A stretch of 64,000 nucleotides of DNA from Cyclobacterium sp. SYSU L10401 (GTDB taxonomy: Bacteria > Bacteroidota > Bacteroidia > Cytophagales > Cyclobacteriaceae). This document shows positions 44,207-55,874 of this stretch, one piece after another (the first letter of the stretch is position 1; the number at the start of each line of letters is the position of its first letter). The notes under the pieces are model-generated. The model was not told the origin of the DNA. It was given only the letters and a program-made list of their open reading frames with translations, and made no database searches. The translations under genes were made by a program, and so were the position numbers. The stretch lies in NCBI RefSeq assembly GCF_010993705.1, contig NZ_WOFO01000005.1:186001-250000 (forward strand), in the 5' to 3' direction.

Positions 44207-44785
44207 TTAAAATACAAAACCCACTCTAATGACATATGGTTCATTATAAGGAGACCTTCTATTGTCATAGCTAAAGTTATACAAAAGCATAAAGTTCATA
44301 CCTCCCCGTTCGCCGAAAGGTGTAAAGTAGCCTGCTCCCCCAAATAATCCGGGCACCCATTCTCTGGTAATGAACACATCATTGGAATTGGGTATGGGGT
44401 TGGCCACCTTCACATTGAGTGCCTCATATTCAGCATGTAAAAATATCCTGGGCAATAAATTGAACCTGTTAAAAATTCTTCCTCCATAAATATGTCCTGC
44501 AGCATCCCGATAAAATCGATTATTGAAATATTGGTAGGTCGCGCCTGCTCCCACAGAATATTTCTCAGTGATCATCACCCCGGCCAGGGGTGATACTTCT
44601 ACGAAAGTGATGGTCCCAAACTGAACGCTTCCATTCCCCCCAAAGTACAGCCGATCTTTAAGAGGTGGGTTTTCTTCGGGATATATTGCCCGCTGCCCCT
44701 GCACCTGAAAACTTTGAAAAATAAAAAAGAGCAGTACCAAGGTACCGGCTGGTGTTTGCCATAAATCATTCTTCCACAATAACAT
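44207..44785 (-). CDS. Small outer-membrane beta-barrel-like protein
   Basis: 192 aa with a signal peptide ending near QVQGQR. The mature chain has alternating hydrophobic residues, many Tyr, Phe, Asn and Gly, and ends in a terminal aromatic residue (RVGFVF), the sign of an 8-strand-like outer-membrane barrel. It resembles uncharacterised Bacteroidota outer-membrane proteins of similar length. The start overlaps the ftsB-like gene by 20 bp. Confidence 0.72.
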   Translation of the reverse strand: MLLWKNDLWQTPAGTLVLLFFIFQSFQVQGQRAIYPEENPPLKDRLYFGGNGSVQFGTITFVEVSPLAGVMITEKYSVGAGATYQYFNNRFYRDAAGHIYGGRIFNRFNLLPRIFLHAEYEALNVKVANPIPNSNDVFITREWVPGLFGGAGYFTPFGERGGMNFMLLYNFSYDNRRSPYNEPYVIRVGFVF

Positions 44786-45053
44786 ACAGGTCTTCCGTTT
44801 TCCTTTTCATCAAATATCGCTCCCGCGCAAACTTTTCCAACAGCTCATAATTGCTCAGCAACTCCTCTCTTTCAGCCTGTATTTTCTCTTTTCGCTCCTG
44901 GTAGAATTCCTTTTGATTTTCCAAATCATTCAATTTGGACCGGAGTTTAAAATGGCTGATGATATCATTGCTGTCAATAAAAACCATCCATATGATGAAT
45001 AAAACGGTAAATACGAAGTAGAAGTTTTTGGTGTACCTGATGTATTTGGCCAT
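44766..45053 (-). CDS. FtsB/DivIC-like septum formation initiator
   Basis: 95 aa: one N-terminal transmembrane helix (about 9-26), a coiled coil (about 34-75) and the ERYLMKRKTEDLYVIVEE end typical of the FtsB/DivIC family, in which the ARExxxMxKxGE motif follows the coil. It helps build the division site with FtsL and FtsQ. Upstream and overlapping the outer-membrane gene; 75 bp downstream of the carboxypeptidase-like gene. Confidence 0.9.
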   Translation of the reverse strand: MAKYIRYTKNFYFVFTVLFIIWMVFIDSNDIISHFKLRSKLNDLENQKEFYQERKEKIQAEREELLSNYELLEKFARERYLMKRKTEDLYVIVEE

Positions 45054-45128
45054 TTCTTTACTTTATGATTATCCAAATATAGGAAAACTATTACCAACCT
45101 TCCAAAAACGGCTTATCCCATATCAATT

Positions 45129-46340
45129 TTAATCGGGCAATTCATAATCAATGGGTAAATCATCCCCCATTCTTTGCCAGCTCCAATACCCCTCCAGATA
45201 CAGGGAAAGGGGATTGGCCTCCAAACCGGTTGGGTATATCGATACAGGGGCCGTTTGCCTTAAAAATGAAACAGGATAGGGGGATCTGGGAGCTTTGCCT
45301 GGTACAAATGAATGGATAAACTCCCTGCTGACTTTCCCTCTGGTAAAGGTGATTTGCAAAAAATCATCAAACTCCAAAGTAAGTTCTCCATCAGTGACAG
45401 TGCTATATTCCGATTCTTTCAGTGGGTCGGGTTCTACTTTATCAATTATTTTTGGAAGGGACTCCTTGCTAACAATTGCCGATAAAGAGTCCCTGAAAAT
45501 GCTGTAGGGTAAATCCTTGGTAATTTCAAGTTGCTGTTTTGCCTCAAGAATTGCCCTTTCTGAAGGACGTTCCGGATTTGGTACCTGCTTCATTTTCCTT
45601 ACCTCGAACCCTTCCTGGTCTGTAACACCTTTTATCAGACTGCGCTTAAAATGCAACCAGGAACCCCGGTATGCCGATGACCGGTTTCTTTTCCACCTGC
45701 GTTGTTTTATTTTCCCTCCATCCATTTCGGTATACCTGGGATAGCCCAAAAAGTGAAATATTTTTTTCTCGGTATCCAACTCAAAGGAGTTCAAAAGATA
45801 ATCTATGCGGTATCCGAGTGCATGATTTTCTATAATTAAAAAGTCGGTGCTGTAAACTTTCAGTAACGATTGATCAAAGTCAATGACCAAAACCTCCGGA
45901 TTAATAATATTGCAGCTTGTGGCAAAACGGCTGTTACCCAAAAAATGGTATTCAAAGAGCTTCAGGTTTTCGTACCACTCACTGCTCCTTTCTCCATCCA
46001 CTTGCAATTCCTTCAGGTCGATGGGCTTCTGGGCCATCTCAAAAACAAACCGAGGGAGCTCACCTGAGAAATCTGTCGAATAAACCAGGTTTTCATATCC
46101 AACCAAAGACAGGACCAGTTCATAATGGCCTGCTTCCATTTCCAGTTCAAACTTTCCATTTTCATCTGCAATGGTGCCTTCAGCAGTATTGTTTACAAAT
46201 ACTGTGACAAAAGGCAAGGGCAAATTTGTTTCCTCATCCACTACCCTACCTTCTACCTTAATCTTCTGGGCCATTAAAGGAATGCTGAGGAATGATCCCA
46301 GCAACAGTAAGCAGAAAGAAATGATTGCCATCATTTTCAT
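45129..46340 (-). CDS. Exported carboxypeptidase-regulatory-like domain protein
   Basis: 403 aa. Signal peptide to about IPLMAQ, then an N-terminal carboxypeptidase-D regulatory-like beta domain (VEGRVVDEETNLPLPFVTVFVN, with the ADENGKFELE turn) of about 80 residues. The larger C-terminal part is not in a family I can name, though it is common next to such domains in Bacteroidota outer-membrane or periplasmic proteins. Role unknown. Confidence 0.78.
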   Translation of the reverse strand: MKMMAIISFCLLLLGSFLSIPLMAQKIKVEGRVVDEETNLPLPFVTVFVNNTAEGTIADENGKFELEMEAGHYELVLSLVGYENLVYSTDFSGELPRFVFEMAQKPIDLKELQVDGERSSEWYENLKLFEYHFLGNSRFATSCNIINPEVLVIDFDQSLLKVYSTDFLIIENHALGYRIDYLLNSFELDTEKKIFHFLGYPRYTEMDGGKIKQRRWKRNRSSAYRGSWLHFKRSLIKGVTDQEGFEVRKMKQVPNPERPSERAILEAKQQLEITKDLPYSIFRDSLSAIVSKESLPKIIDKVEPDPLKESEYSTVTDGELTLEFDDFLQITFTRGKVSREFIHSFVPGKAPRSPYPVSFLRQTAPVSIYPTGLEANPLSLYLEGYWSWQRMGDDLPIDYELPD

Positions 46341-46470
46341 TGTTTCCTTGTAATAATCTTAATTATTTGAAAACAAAAATATATTCTTATGTATCAGGAA
46401 ATAAAGCTGATGCAATTCAAACTATAAACCGAAGATATGAAAATAAACAAATACCCTATCTTTTAAATAG

Positions 46471-46510
46471 AAAAACCCTTTCAAAGCTCCGGGCCTTAAA
46501 AGGGTTTTTT
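46471..46510 (-). terminator. Terminator after eno
   Basis: The arms aaaaacccttt (46471-46481) and aaagggttttt (46499-46509) are perfect reverse complements round a 17-nt loop. Each side has a run of A or T, so it can stop transcription in both directions; on the minus strand it lies 60 nt beyond the eno stop. Confidence 0.85.
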
Positions 46511-46568
46511 CAATTATGCTTTTTATTTCCCTCATCACCGAAAGAAAATAAAACAGGTTAATACTGCA

Positions 46569-47858
<1,290 letters not shown>

Positions 47859-47866
47859 TTAATGAA

Positions 47867-48958
47867 TTAGTTCTGTAAGAATGAAATAAATTGTTCGAAT
47901 AAATACCTGGAATCGTGGGGACCAGGCGAACTTTCCGGATGGTACTGAACCGAAAAGGCGGGCTTGTCTTTCACCCTTATACCTGCTACGGTCCCATCGT
48001 TGAGGTGCAAATGGGTAATTTCCAATTGATCGTTCAGGTCAATATCTTCCCGACTTACCACAAAACCATGGTTTTGTGAAGTGATCTCACTTTTTCCGGT
48101 AAGCAGGTTTTTAATGGGATGGTTAAGCCCGCGGTGCCCATGATGCATTTTGTAGGTAGACACACCACATGCCCTGGCTAAAAGCTGGTGCCCCAGACAA
48201 ATCCCAAACAAGGGTTTGTTATTTTCCAGGATCTCTTTGGTAGTATCTACTGCATACTGCATCACAGCTGGGTCACCTGGACCATTTGAAAGAAAATAAG
48301 CATCAGGCTTCCATTGTTCCATTTCCGCAAAACTGGTCTTGGCAGGAAATACTTTACAATAAACCCCTCGTTCTTCAAAGCACCTTAAGATGTTCTTTTT
48401 AATCCCATAATCTACACAGGCCACCCTTATGGCAGCTTTTTCATCTCCGTGAAAATAGGGCGTTTTGGTAGACACCTGTGAAGACAATTCAAGGCCATTC
48501 ATATCAGGGACCTTGTCCAATTCCTTTTTCAAGGCATCCAGGTCCTCTATTTCGGAACTGATAATGGCATTCATGGCGCCTTTTGATCTGATATGCCTGA
48601 CCAGTTTCCGGGTATCCACATCAGCAATGCCCGTGATACCATGTCGTTCCAGGTACTCTTGCAGGGATTCTCTGGCATCCAGACGGCTGTAGATTTCCGA
48701 AAAATCATTTACGACAATGCCGGCGATTAATGGCCGATCAGATTCTTCATCCTCTTCTACCACCCCATAGTTTCCTATATGAGCTGTGGTATTTACGATG
48801 ATTTGTCCTGTGTAGGACGGATCAGTATAGATTTCCTGATAACCGGTCATCCCGGTATTGAAGCAAATCTCTCCGCCATTGGTCCCGTGACTACCCACTA
48901 AACTACCGGTAAAAACAGTTCCATCTGCTAAAAGAAGGGTGGCTTTTTTCTTGTTCAT
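47867..48958 (-). CDS. carA: Carbamoyl-phosphate synthase small subunit
   Basis: 363 aa. It hydrolyses glutamine to feed ammonia to CarB. The C-terminal class I glutamine amidotransferase domain has the nucleophile Cys in GICLGHQLLARA and the His/Glu of QYHPESSPGPHD. No carB is in the window. It is 123 bp downstream of rplQ, with a terminator and a -7 box in the gap, so it is probably a separate transcript from the ribosomal operon. Confidence 0.95.
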   Translation of the reverse strand: MNKKKATLLLADGTVFTGSLVGSHGTNGGEICFNTGMTGYQEIYTDPSYTGQIIVNTTAHIGNYGVVEEDEESDRPLIAGIVVNDFSEIYSRLDARESLQEYLERHGITGIADVDTRKLVRHIRSKGAMNAIISSEIEDLDALKKELDKVPDMNGLELSSQVSTKTPYFHGDEKAAIRVACVDYGIKKNILRCFEERGVYCKVFPAKTSFAEMEQWKPDAYFLSNGPGDPAVMQYAVDTTKEILENNKPLFGICLGHQLLARACGVSTYKMHHGHRGLNHPIKNLLTGKSEITSQNHGFVVSREDIDLNDQLEITHLHLNDGTVAGIRVKDKPAFSVQYHPESSPGPHDSRYLFEQFISFLQN

Positions 48959-48974
48959 GTCAATTTTTGATAGG

Positions 48975-48982
48975 CAAATTTA
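48975..48982 (-). promoter_or_regulatory. -7 box of carA-eno
   Basis: On the minus strand TAAATTTG (48982-48975) fits TAnnTTTG, 16 bases before the carA ATG. The -33 region at the expected spacing is not TTTG, so the promoter is partly supported. Confidence 0.45.
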
Positions 48983-49024
48983 AGAAATTTATAAGTAGTA
49001 GAAAGCATTCAAAGAAAAGGATAC

Positions 49025-49055
49025 AAAAAAAGGGATTGAACCAAAGCCCAATCCC
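49025..49055 (-). terminator. Terminator after rplQ
   Basis: On the minus strand GGGATTG (49055-49049) pairs with CAATCCC (49038-49032) and seven T follow (49031-49025). It lies about 27 nt past the rplQ stop and ends the alpha/spc ribosomal operon before carA. Confidence 0.87.
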
Positions 49056-49081
49056 ATTCTTTTCCTACGATAAAGCATAAA

Positions 49082-49732
49082 TCACTCAGATTTTTTATCG
49101 TCATCTTTTTTATCTGCGTCTTCATCACCAGCAGACTCCGGTGCATCTTTATCAGCAGCAGCTTCCGGTGCATCGGCTGCACTATCAGCAACATCTTCAG
49201 ATTTCTCTTCAGCAGCAGGATCCTTGGCCTTTTTCTTTGCCTTGGGCGTTTCCTTCTCTTCCTTGACCTCTTCAGCCACAGGTACGTCAGATGAATCACT
49301 GCTTTTGCCGGATCCCCTTCGGCTTCTTCTTCGGCCAGACTTTTTGGTTGGCTGTTCATCTTTCAACAACAATTCGTTGTAATCGACCAGCTCAATGATA
49401 CACATTTCCGCATTATCACCCAGCCTAAAACCGGTTTTAATGATTCGGGTATAGCCGCCTGGCCTGTTGCCAACTTTTTCTACTACTTCCCCAAAAAGAA
49501 GCTTGATGGCTTCTTTATTTTTCAGGTACCCGAATGCAATTCTTCTATTGTGTGTGGTATCTTCTTTGGCCTTGGTGATCAAAGGTTCGATATATTTCCT
49601 CAGCTCTTTGGCCTTGGCAAGGGTAGTACTGATCCGCTTGTGTTCCAAAAGAGACTTGGCCATATTTGAAAGCATGGCCTTTCTATGTGAGGCGGTTCTA
49701 CCTAAATGGTTAAATTTCTTACCGTGTCTCAT
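49082..49732 (-). CDS. rplQ: Ribosomal protein L17 with acidic C-terminal extension
   Basis: 216 aa. Residues 1 to about 120 are the universal L17 core ([20 protein letters not shown]). Where E. coli L17 ends near 127, this one continues for about 90 residues of low-complexity Lys/Glu/Asp/Ala/Ser ([15 protein letters not shown]). Such tails occur in Bacteroidota L17 and are expected to be disordered. Confidence 0.95.
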   Translation of the reverse strand: MRHGKKFNHLGRTASHRKAMLSNMAKSLLEHKRISTTLAKAKELRKYIEPLITKAKEDTTHNRRIAFGYLKNKEAIKLLFGEVVEKVGNRPGGYTRIIKTGFRLGDNAEMCIIELVDYNELLLKDEQPTKKSGRRRSRRGSGKSSDSSDVPVAEEVKEEKETPKAKKKAKDPAAEEKSEDVADSAADAPEAAADKDAPESAGDEDADKKDDDKKSE

Positions 49733-49737
49733 TTTAA

Positions 49738-50727
49738 TTATTCTTCATCAAGTTTATACTTTGAAAGATCCATGCCGAAAGTCAGGCCTTTTTCCTGGAT
49801 CAACTGCTCCAATTCCGCCAGGGATTTTTTACCAAAATTCCTGAATTTCATCATGTCTGAAATCTCCAATTTAGCCAGGTCCCCCAATGTCTTCACATCA
49901 GCAGCTTTCAGGCAATTGTAAGCCCTGACAGATAAATCCAGATCACTCAGGGAGGTTTTCAACAATTTCCTCATGTGCAGGTATTCCTCATCAATGGGCT
50001 CAATTGCGCCACTGCCAGGAGCATCAATGACCATGGTCTGATCTGAAAACAACATGAAATGTTGAATCAGAATTTTGGCAGACTCCTGAAGGGCTTTTTC
50101 CGGATGAATAGAACCATCAGTACTGACTTCCATGATAAGTTGCTCATAGTCGGTCTTTTGCTCCACCCGGGTATTCTCTATCCTATATTTCACATTCTTT
50201 ATGGGTGTAAAAATAGCATCCATAGAGATGGTTCCATAAAGCTGTTCCTTTGGCTTAGATTCTTCTGCTGGAAGATATCCCCTTCCCTTGTCCACACTAA
50301 GTTCGATCTCAAGGGTTTTGGAATCATCCAGGTGACATATGACCAATTCAGGATTCAGAATCTCAAAAGAGGTGGTGAATTTAGCAATATCACCTGCAGT
50401 AAAAACATCCTTGTTCTTTACTTCGACAGTAATTTTATTGTCGATCGCATCATGGATCTTTTTGAACCTAACCTGCTTCAGGTTAAGAATGATGTCAGTA
50501 ACGTCTTCAACCACTCCTTCTATACTGGAAAACTCATGCACCACACCGGGTAATTTTACTGCAGTGATGGCATATCCTTCCAGTGAAGACAAAAGAATCC
50601 TTCTAAGGGCGTTTCCAATGGTTACCCCGTATCCTTTCTCAAGTGGTTTGAACGTAAACAGACCATGAAAATCATCTGCTTTTTCCATTACCACCTTTTC
50701 TGGCATTTGAAATGCTAATATGGACAT
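49738..50727 (-). CDS. rpoA: RNA polymerase alpha subunit
   Basis: 329 aa. N-terminal dimerisation domain ([20 protein letters not shown]) and C-terminal DNA- and factor-binding domain ([15 protein letters not shown]). It is 5 bp upstream of rplQ and 32 bp downstream of rpsD, in the alpha operon. Confidence 0.97.
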   Translation of the reverse strand: MSILAFQMPEKVVMEKADDFHGLFTFKPLEKGYGVTIGNALRRILLSSLEGYAITAVKLPGVVHEFSSIEGVVEDVTDIILNLKQVRFKKIHDAIDNKITVEVKNKDVFTAGDIAKFTTSFEILNPELVICHLDDSKTLEIELSVDKGRGYLPAEESKPKEQLYGTISMDAIFTPIKNVKYRIENTRVEQKTDYEQLIMEVSTDGSIHPEKALQESAKILIQHFMLFSDQTMVIDAPGSGAIEPIDEEYLHMRKLLKTSLSDLDLSVRAYNCLKAADVKTLGDLAKLEISDMMKFRNFGKKSLAELEQLIQEKGLTFGMDLSKYKLDEE

Positions 50728-50759
50728 ATCTTTAATTCTTTTTTTAGGAATGTAAATGA

Positions 50760-51365
50760 TTACTTAGAGTACAATTCAACGATCAGTTGTTCTTTGATGT
50801 TCTCCGGAATATCCTCCCTTAATGGAACATTAACAAACTTACCGCTTAGGGAACCATTGTCCCATTCCAACCAGCTAAATCGGGTTGTTCCTCTGCCTCT
50901 AAGGCTTTCGGTAATCGCTTCCAATGACTTGGATTTTTCTCTTACTCCAACCACGTCGCCGGGTTTCAAAAGGTAAGAAGGGATATTGACAAGGTTACCA
51001 TTCACAAGTATATGCTTGTGGGAAACCAATTGCCTGGCACCTCTTCTGGTAGGAGCGATACCCAAACGATACACAGTATTGTCCAACCGGGCTTCCAGCA
51101 ATTGCAACAGGTTTTCACCGGTTACCCCCTTTTTCCTGGAAGCAATGTTAAACATTTTAGCAAATTGTCTTTCCAAAACGCCATAGATGTATTTGGCTTT
51201 TTGTTTTTCCATCAACTGGATGGCGAATTCAGATTGCTTTTTCCTTCTACCCCTACCGTGCATCCCAGGAGGATAATTCTTCTTCTGAAGCACTTTGCTT
51301 TGCCCTTCAATGGGCTCGCCAAATTTTCTGGCAATTTTTGCTTTTGGACCTCTATATCTAGCCAT
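50760..51365 (-). CDS. rpsD: Ribosomal protein S4
   Basis: 201 aa. RNA-binding S4 domain in [20 protein letters not shown]; the N-terminal [10 protein letters not shown] and [10 protein letters not shown] lack the Cys zinc-finger of the C+ form. In E. coli S4 represses the alpha operon by binding its mRNA; no pseudoknot is apparent here. Confidence 0.96.
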   Translation of the reverse strand: MARYRGPKAKIARKFGEPIEGQSKVLQKKNYPPGMHGRGRRKKQSEFAIQLMEKQKAKYIYGVLERQFAKMFNIASRKKGVTGENLLQLLEARLDNTVYRLGIAPTRRGARQLVSHKHILVNGNLVNIPSYLLKPGDVVGVREKSKSLEAITESLRGRGTTRFSWLEWDNGSLSGKFVNVPLREDIPENIKEQLIVELYSK

Positions 51366-51382
51366 GCTTATTTTTCTTTAAA

Positions 51383-51781
51383 TTAAACTCTTCTGCGTTT
51401 GGGAGGACGACAACCATTGTGAGGTAATGGTGTAACATCGGTAATGGTAGTTACATCCAAACCAACATTTTGGAGGGTTCTGATAGCAGATTCCCTGCCT
51501 GCTCCAGGACCTTTAACAAATACCTCGATCTTTCTCAGACCAAGGTCATATGCTACTTGTCCACAATTCTGAGCAGCCATCTGAGCAGCGTAAGGCGTAT
51601 TCTTTTTAGAACCCCTGAATCCCATTTTACCAGCAGAGGCCCAGGAAATAACCTGACCCGAATTGTTGGTAATAGAGATAATGATATTATTGAATGAAGC
51701 TTTGATATGGGCTTGTCCCACCGCTTCAACTTTAACAACCCGCTTTTTAGCTTTTGTCTTTTCGTTTCTTTTCTGAGCCAT
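51383..51781 (-). CDS. rpsK: Ribosomal protein S11
   Basis: 132 aa, full length. Conserved [11 protein letters not shown]-like ([10 protein letters not shown]) and the C-terminal [13 protein letters not shown], here in the typical [10 protein letters not shown] form. Part of the 30S platform near the Shine-Dalgarno contact. Confidence 0.96.
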   Translation of the reverse strand: MAQKRNEKTKAKKRVVKVEAVGQAHIKASFNNIIISITNNSGQVISWASAGKMGFRGSKKNTPYAAQMAAQNCGQVAYDLGLRKIEVFVKGPGAGRESAIRTLQNVGLDVTTITDVTPLPHNGCRPPKRRRV

Positions 51782-51796
51782 AATCTATGTCAGGAT

Positions 51797-52174
51797 TTAT
51801 TTAGTCGCTTTCTTCTTATTGGCAACAGTTTTTCTCTTACCTTTTCTGGTTCTGGCGTTATTCTTTGTTTTCTGACCACGGACAGGCAAACCTTTTCTGT
51901 GCCTCAAACCCCTGTAACAGCCAATATCCATTAGCCTTTTAATACTTAACTGTACCTCAGACTTGAGAACACCTTCTGTCTTGTATTCTTCAGCAATAAT
52001 GTTCCTGATAGCGGTTGATTCATCATCATCCCATTCCCCGGCTTTCTTATCCAAAGAAATACCTGCCTTATTAAGGATGGCCCTGGCCGTACTCCGACCA
52101 ATACCAAAAATATAAGTAAGGCCTACTTCACCACGTTTATTGTCCGGTATATCGACACCTGCAATTCTAGCCAT
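51797..52174 (-). CDS. rpsM: Ribosomal protein S13
   Basis: 125 aa. Begins [14 protein letters not shown] and ends with a basic tail; contains [16 protein letters not shown]. Contacts the head of the 30S and the A-site and P-site region. Confidence 0.96.
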   Translation of the reverse strand: MARIAGVDIPDNKRGEVGLTYIFGIGRSTARAILNKAGISLDKKAGEWDDDESTAIRNIIAEEYKTEGVLKSEVQLSIKRLMDIGCYRGLRHRKGLPVRGQKTKNNARTRKGKRKTVANKKKATK

Positions 52175-52179
52175 AGTAT

Positions 52180-52296
52180 TTAACCTTGTCTTTGTTTAAA
52201 CTTAGGATTCTTTTTGTTGATCACGTAAAGCTTTCCTTTCCTCCGGATTACCTTGCAGTCAACACTTCTCTTTTTAATAGATGCTTTAACTTTCAT
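52180..52296 (-). CDS. rpmJ: Ribosomal protein L36
   Basis: 38 aa, ATG at 52296, TAA at 52182-52180. It begins [20 protein letters not shown] and contains [16 protein letters not shown], typical for the small 50S protein L36. Zinc ligands are reduced: a single Cys remains where C+ forms have three. Between rpsM and infA as usual. Confidence 0.93.
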   Translation of the reverse strand: MKVKASIKKRSVDCKVIRRKGKLYVINKKNPKFKQRQG

Positions 52297-52347
52297 ATCA
52301 ATACTACTTTTTCTAATTACCGATACTTTTTGATTGCTCCCTTTCGC

Positions 52348-52566
52348 TTATTTATAGCGGTATACAATCCTTCCCTTGGAAAGGTCATAAGGAGACATTT
52401 CTAACTTTACCTTGTCTCCGGGTAAAATCTTGATGTAATTCATCCGCATTTTACCGGAAATATGAGCAATAAGTTGATGACCATTCTCCAGCTCCACTTT
52501 AAACATTGCATTGGACAATGCTTCCACAATGGTGCCGTCCTGCTCTATAGATGCCTGTTTAGCCAT
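52348..52566 (-). CDS. infA: Translation initiation factor IF-1
   Basis: 72 aa, a single OB-fold. It binds the A site of the 30S. Contains [20 protein letters not shown] and ends GRIVYRYK. Confidence 0.96.
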   Translation of the reverse strand: MAKQASIEQDGTIVEALSNAMFKVELENGHQLIAHISGKMRMNYIKILPGDKVKLEMSPYDLSKGRIVYRYK

Positions 52567-52568
52567 AA

Positions 52569-53342
52569 TTAAAATTTAAAATTCTCTTCTATATAACGAT
52601 GCGTTGTCAAGATCTCTGTTTTGTCCTCAAATATGGCAACAGTATGTTCATAATGAGCAGAGGGCTTTCGATCTGCTGTTCTGATGGTCCAACCATCCCT
52701 CTCCTGAACGACATTCCTTGTTCCGAGATTTACCATGGGTTCAATTGCCAGCACCATTCCTTCTTTCAATTTCGCTCCACTCCCCCTTTTTCCCCAATTG
52801 GGTACCTCGGGAGGTTCGTGAAGCTGTTTGCCCAGCCCATGACCGACCAGCTCTCTTACAACTGTATAACCTTTGGCCTCAACAAACTTTTGAATGCCAT
52901 TTCCAATATCGCCAACACGATTGCCGAAAACAGCCTTTTCTATCCCCACATAAAGGGATTCCTTGGTAGCCTTTAAAAGCGCAATAACTTTGGGAGAAAC
53001 TTCACCAACAGGGTAAGTATAAGCGGAATCGCTATGAAAACCTTGGTGAAAGACTCCACAATCTATTGAGATTATATCGCCATCTTTCAATACATACTGA
53101 CTGGGAAACCCGTGAACAACTACTTCATTCACAGAAATACACAGTGATGCGGGAAACCCATTATATCCCTTGAATGAAGGAACGCCTTGGTGATCCCGGA
53201 TAAATTCTTCAGCAATTTTATCTAAAGAAGCAGTCTTTACTCCTTCTTTCACATGTTTGGCTACCTCGCCGTGCGCTTTTCCGAGAATCTGCGCACTTTC
53301 TTTTATAAGTTCAATCTCTTCTTCTGACTTATACTGTATCAT
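52569..53342 (-). CDS. map: Methionine aminopeptidase, type I
   Basis: 257 aa. Removes the initiator Met. The five metal ligands are in [23 protein letters not shown] and IEPMVN. It lies directly before infA (2-bp gap) and after secY, with no adk between. Confidence 0.95.
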   Translation of the reverse strand: MIQYKSEEEIELIKESAQILGKAHGEVAKHVKEGVKTASLDKIAEEFIRDHQGVPSFKGYNGFPASLCISVNEVVVHGFPSQYVLKDGDIISIDCGVFHQGFHSDSAYTYPVGEVSPKVIALLKATKESLYVGIEKAVFGNRVGDIGNGIQKFVEAKGYTVVRELVGHGLGKQLHEPPEVPNWGKRGSGAKLKEGMVLAIEPMVNLGTRNVVQERDGWTIRTADRKPSAHYEHTVAIFEDKTEILTTHRYIEENFKF

Positions 53343-53344
53343 AC

Positions 53345-54661
53345 TTAAGCTACAGCGTAACTAGAAGGATCATTTTTCATGTTACCACTTTTCATCATTC
53401 CTTCATAATGCCTCATCAGCAAATAACTTTCTATTTGTCGCAAGGTATCGAGGATAACACCTACCATAATCAGCAGGGACGTTCCTCCATAGAATTGGGC
53501 AAATTCACCACTCACTCCTGCTATAATGGCAAAGGCAGGCATGATCGCTACAAGGGCCAACAAAATAGAACCAGGAAGCGTGATTCTTGAAATGATATTA
53601 TCAATGAATTCAGATGTAGGTGCACCAGGTTTAATACCCGGAACAAACCCCCCATTTCGTTTCATATCTTCCGCTATTTGTTCGGGATTTACGGTAATGG
53701 CCGTATAGAAAAAGGTGAATAATATGATCATCAATGCGAAAACCAAATTGTATTGCCAGGAGGTAAAGTCACTGAAAGTGGTTCCGATATAGGCAGCAAT
53801 ATCACTTGACTCTGCCCAAATCTGAGCAATAAGTGCAGGTAGAAACATCAGGGACTGTGCAAAGATGATAGGCATTACCCCGGAAGCATTCACTTTAATA
53901 GGAATATACTGGCGTTGACCACCATACACTTTTCCTCCAACTACCTGCTTGGCGTACTGTACCGGAATTCTTCTGACAGCTTCTGTCAAAGCTACCACGC
54001 CAACCACTACGAAAAACAAGATAACGGCTTCAAGGATCAACAAGAGGATTCCCCCTCCACCTTTTGACAAACTTTCTGAAATGATGGCACCCGGTAGCGC
54101 TGAAATAATACCAATCATAATCAACATGGATATACCATTGCCGATTCCTTTCTCGGTAATCTTTTCACCAATCCACATACAGAACATGGTCCCGGAAGTA
54201 AGCAAGATCAAGGCTGATACCATGAAGAGGGTTTTGTCAATCATGATTGCTTCATCAGGGATGGTTGCAGTTATGTATCCTATTCCCTGAGCAAATGTGA
54301 TCAATATGGTCAATACCCGGGTGATTTGATTGATTCGCTTCCGCCCAGACTCGCCCTCTTTTTGCAACTTTTGAAAATACGGTACCCCAACAGTCAACAA
54401 TTGCAGTACAATTGAAGCAGAAATATAGGGCATGATACCCAAGCCAAATATGGAAGCCCTACTGAAAGAACCGCCCAAAAAGGTATCTATCAATCCGAAA
54501 ATACCTGTGGCAGCTTCACCAAGACGACTCGGATCCACTCCGGGAAGGACGACAAAAGATCCAATTCTGAATACAATAAGCAAGCCTATTGTATTCAATA
54601 TCCGAATTCTTAAATCCTCAATCGAAAAGATGTTCTTTACTGTTGTGATAAACTTTTTCAT
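53345..54661 (-). CDS. secY: Protein translocase subunit SecY
   Basis: 438 aa with ten transmembrane helices; forms the Sec channel with SecE and SecG. Contains LTVGVPYFQKLQKEGESGRK and the KRNGGFVPGIKPG loop. The usual neighbour adk is missing; map follows directly. Confidence 0.96.
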   Translation of the reverse strand: MKKFITTVKNIFSIEDLRIRILNTIGLLIVFRIGSFVVLPGVDPSRLGEAATGIFGLIDTFLGGSFSRASIFGLGIMPYISASIVLQLLTVGVPYFQKLQKEGESGRKRINQITRVLTILITFAQGIGYITATIPDEAIMIDKTLFMVSALILLTSGTMFCMWIGEKITEKGIGNGISMLIMIGIISALPGAIISESLSKGGGGILLLILEAVILFFVVVGVVALTEAVRRIPVQYAKQVVGGKVYGGQRQYIPIKVNASGVMPIIFAQSLMFLPALIAQIWAESSDIAAYIGTTFSDFTSWQYNLVFALMIILFTFFYTAITVNPEQIAEDMKRNGGFVPGIKPGAPTSEFIDNIISRITLPGSILLALVAIMPAFAIIAGVSGEFAQFYGGTSLLIMVGVILDTLRQIESYLLMRHYEGMMKSGNMKNDPSSYAVA

Positions 54662-54664
54662 GAA

Positions 54665-55111
54665 TTAAATCTTATTAGCAGATCCTCCAACCTTTTCAAT
54701 CGCCGCAATGGCTGTAGCGGAGAAACTGTGGGCACTTACATTTACTTTTGAGGTAAGTTCGCCCCTTCCAAGCACTTTTACAAGATCTTTTTTGGAAACT
54801 AAACCATTTTCATGCAAAACATCAAAATCAATGGTGTCTACATTCAATTTAGTGGCCAATTCCTGAATCTTATCCAAATTGACTGCCTGGTAAGCCACCC
54901 TATTGTGACTGGTAAAACCAAACTTGGGTACTCTTCGCTGTAAAGGCATTTGACCACCTTCAAAGCCAAGCTTGGTTTTATACCCGGACCTGGATTTTGC
55001 ACCTTTATGACCTCTGGTCGAGGTACCACCCCTACCGGAACCCTGGCCCCGACCAATTCTCTTTCGGGTCTTGATGGAACCTTCAGCTGGTTTTAATGTA
55101 TGTAATTTCAT
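54665..55111 (-). CDS. rplO: Ribosomal protein L15
   Basis: 148 aa. N-terminal LKPAEGSIKTRKRIGRGQGS and glycine/arginine-rich GGTSTRGHKGAKSR as usual. Three bases before secY. Confidence 0.96.
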   Translation of the reverse strand: MKLHTLKPAEGSIKTRKRIGRGQGSGRGGTSTRGHKGAKSRSGYKTKLGFEGGQMPLQRRVPKFGFTSHNRVAYQAVNLDKIQELATKLNVDTIDFDVLHENGLVSKKDLVKVLGRGELTSKVNVSAHSFSATAIAAIEKVGGSANKI

Positions 55112-55166
55112 CTTCTATATATTTTCTACTGGTTTAAAACAGAGATTGCCTTATAAGCTACTGTTT

Positions 55167-55346
55167 TTAAACGTCTTGAACCTTAACTAAATGGCTGATT
55201 TTTCTGATCATACCTTGCATCTGTGGGGTGTTCTCCACTTCAACAGTCCTATTGATCTTCCCCAATCCGAGGGCAGCGATGGTTGCTTTCTGATTCTTAG
55301 GTCGCTTTATAATGCTCCTGATCTGCGTAACTTTAACCTTAGCCAT
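55167..55346 (-). CDS. rpmD: Ribosomal protein L30
   Basis: 59 aa from the ATG at 55346 (MAKVKVTQIRSIIKRP); an upstream extension would overlap rpsE and shares no conservation. Starts 4 nt downstream of the rpsE stop; 55 bp before rplO. Confidence 0.94.
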   Translation of the reverse strand: MAKVKVTQIRSIIKRPKNQKATIAALGLGKINRTVEVENTPQMQGMIRKISHLVKVQDV

Positions 55347-55350
55347 AAAT

Positions 55351-55869
55351 TTAACCGTTAAATACTTTAGATAATTTAACCCTTCTCTGCTGAGAGACCG
55401 CAATGGCATCTCTGAGATGAACTAGCGCATCGATGGTTGCTTTAACCACATTATGTGGGTTGGATGATCCCTTGGATTTGGCCAGGATATCGGTATATCC
55501 GGCGCTTTCCAACACCGCACGCATGGCTCCACCTGCCAATACTCCCGTACCGGGAGCTGCCGGTTTGATCAAAACCAATCCTCCTCCATATTTACCTAAC
55601 TGGTCATGGGGAATGGTGCCCTTCAGCATGGGAACTTTAATCAGGTTTTTCTTGGCATCTTCAACACCCTTGGTAATGGCATCGGTTACCTCATTGGCTT
55701 TACCTAAACCGAAACCAACCACACCTTTTCCATCTCCTACCACAACAATGGCCGAAAAAGAGAACCTACGTCCACCTTTTACCACTTTAGCTACCCTGTT
55801 AATGGCAACTACTTTTTCACTCAATTCTGTATCTGTAGCCCGAATGGGTTTTTTACTTATTTGGGACAT
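55351..55869 (-). CDS. rpsE: Ribosomal protein S5
   Basis: 172 aa. Contains [20 protein letters not shown] and [12 protein letters not shown], part of the 30S decoding-site scaffold. Confidence 0.96.
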   Translation of the reverse strand: MSQISKKPIRATDTELSEKVVAINRVAKVVKGGRRFSFSAIVVVGDGKGVVGFGLGKANEVTDAITKGVEDAKKNLIKVPMLKGTIPHDQLGKYGGGLVLIKPAAPGTGVLAGGAMRAVLESAGYTDILAKSKGSSNPHNVVKATIDALVHLRDAIAVSQQRRVKLSKVFNG

Positions 55870-55874
55870 AATGA

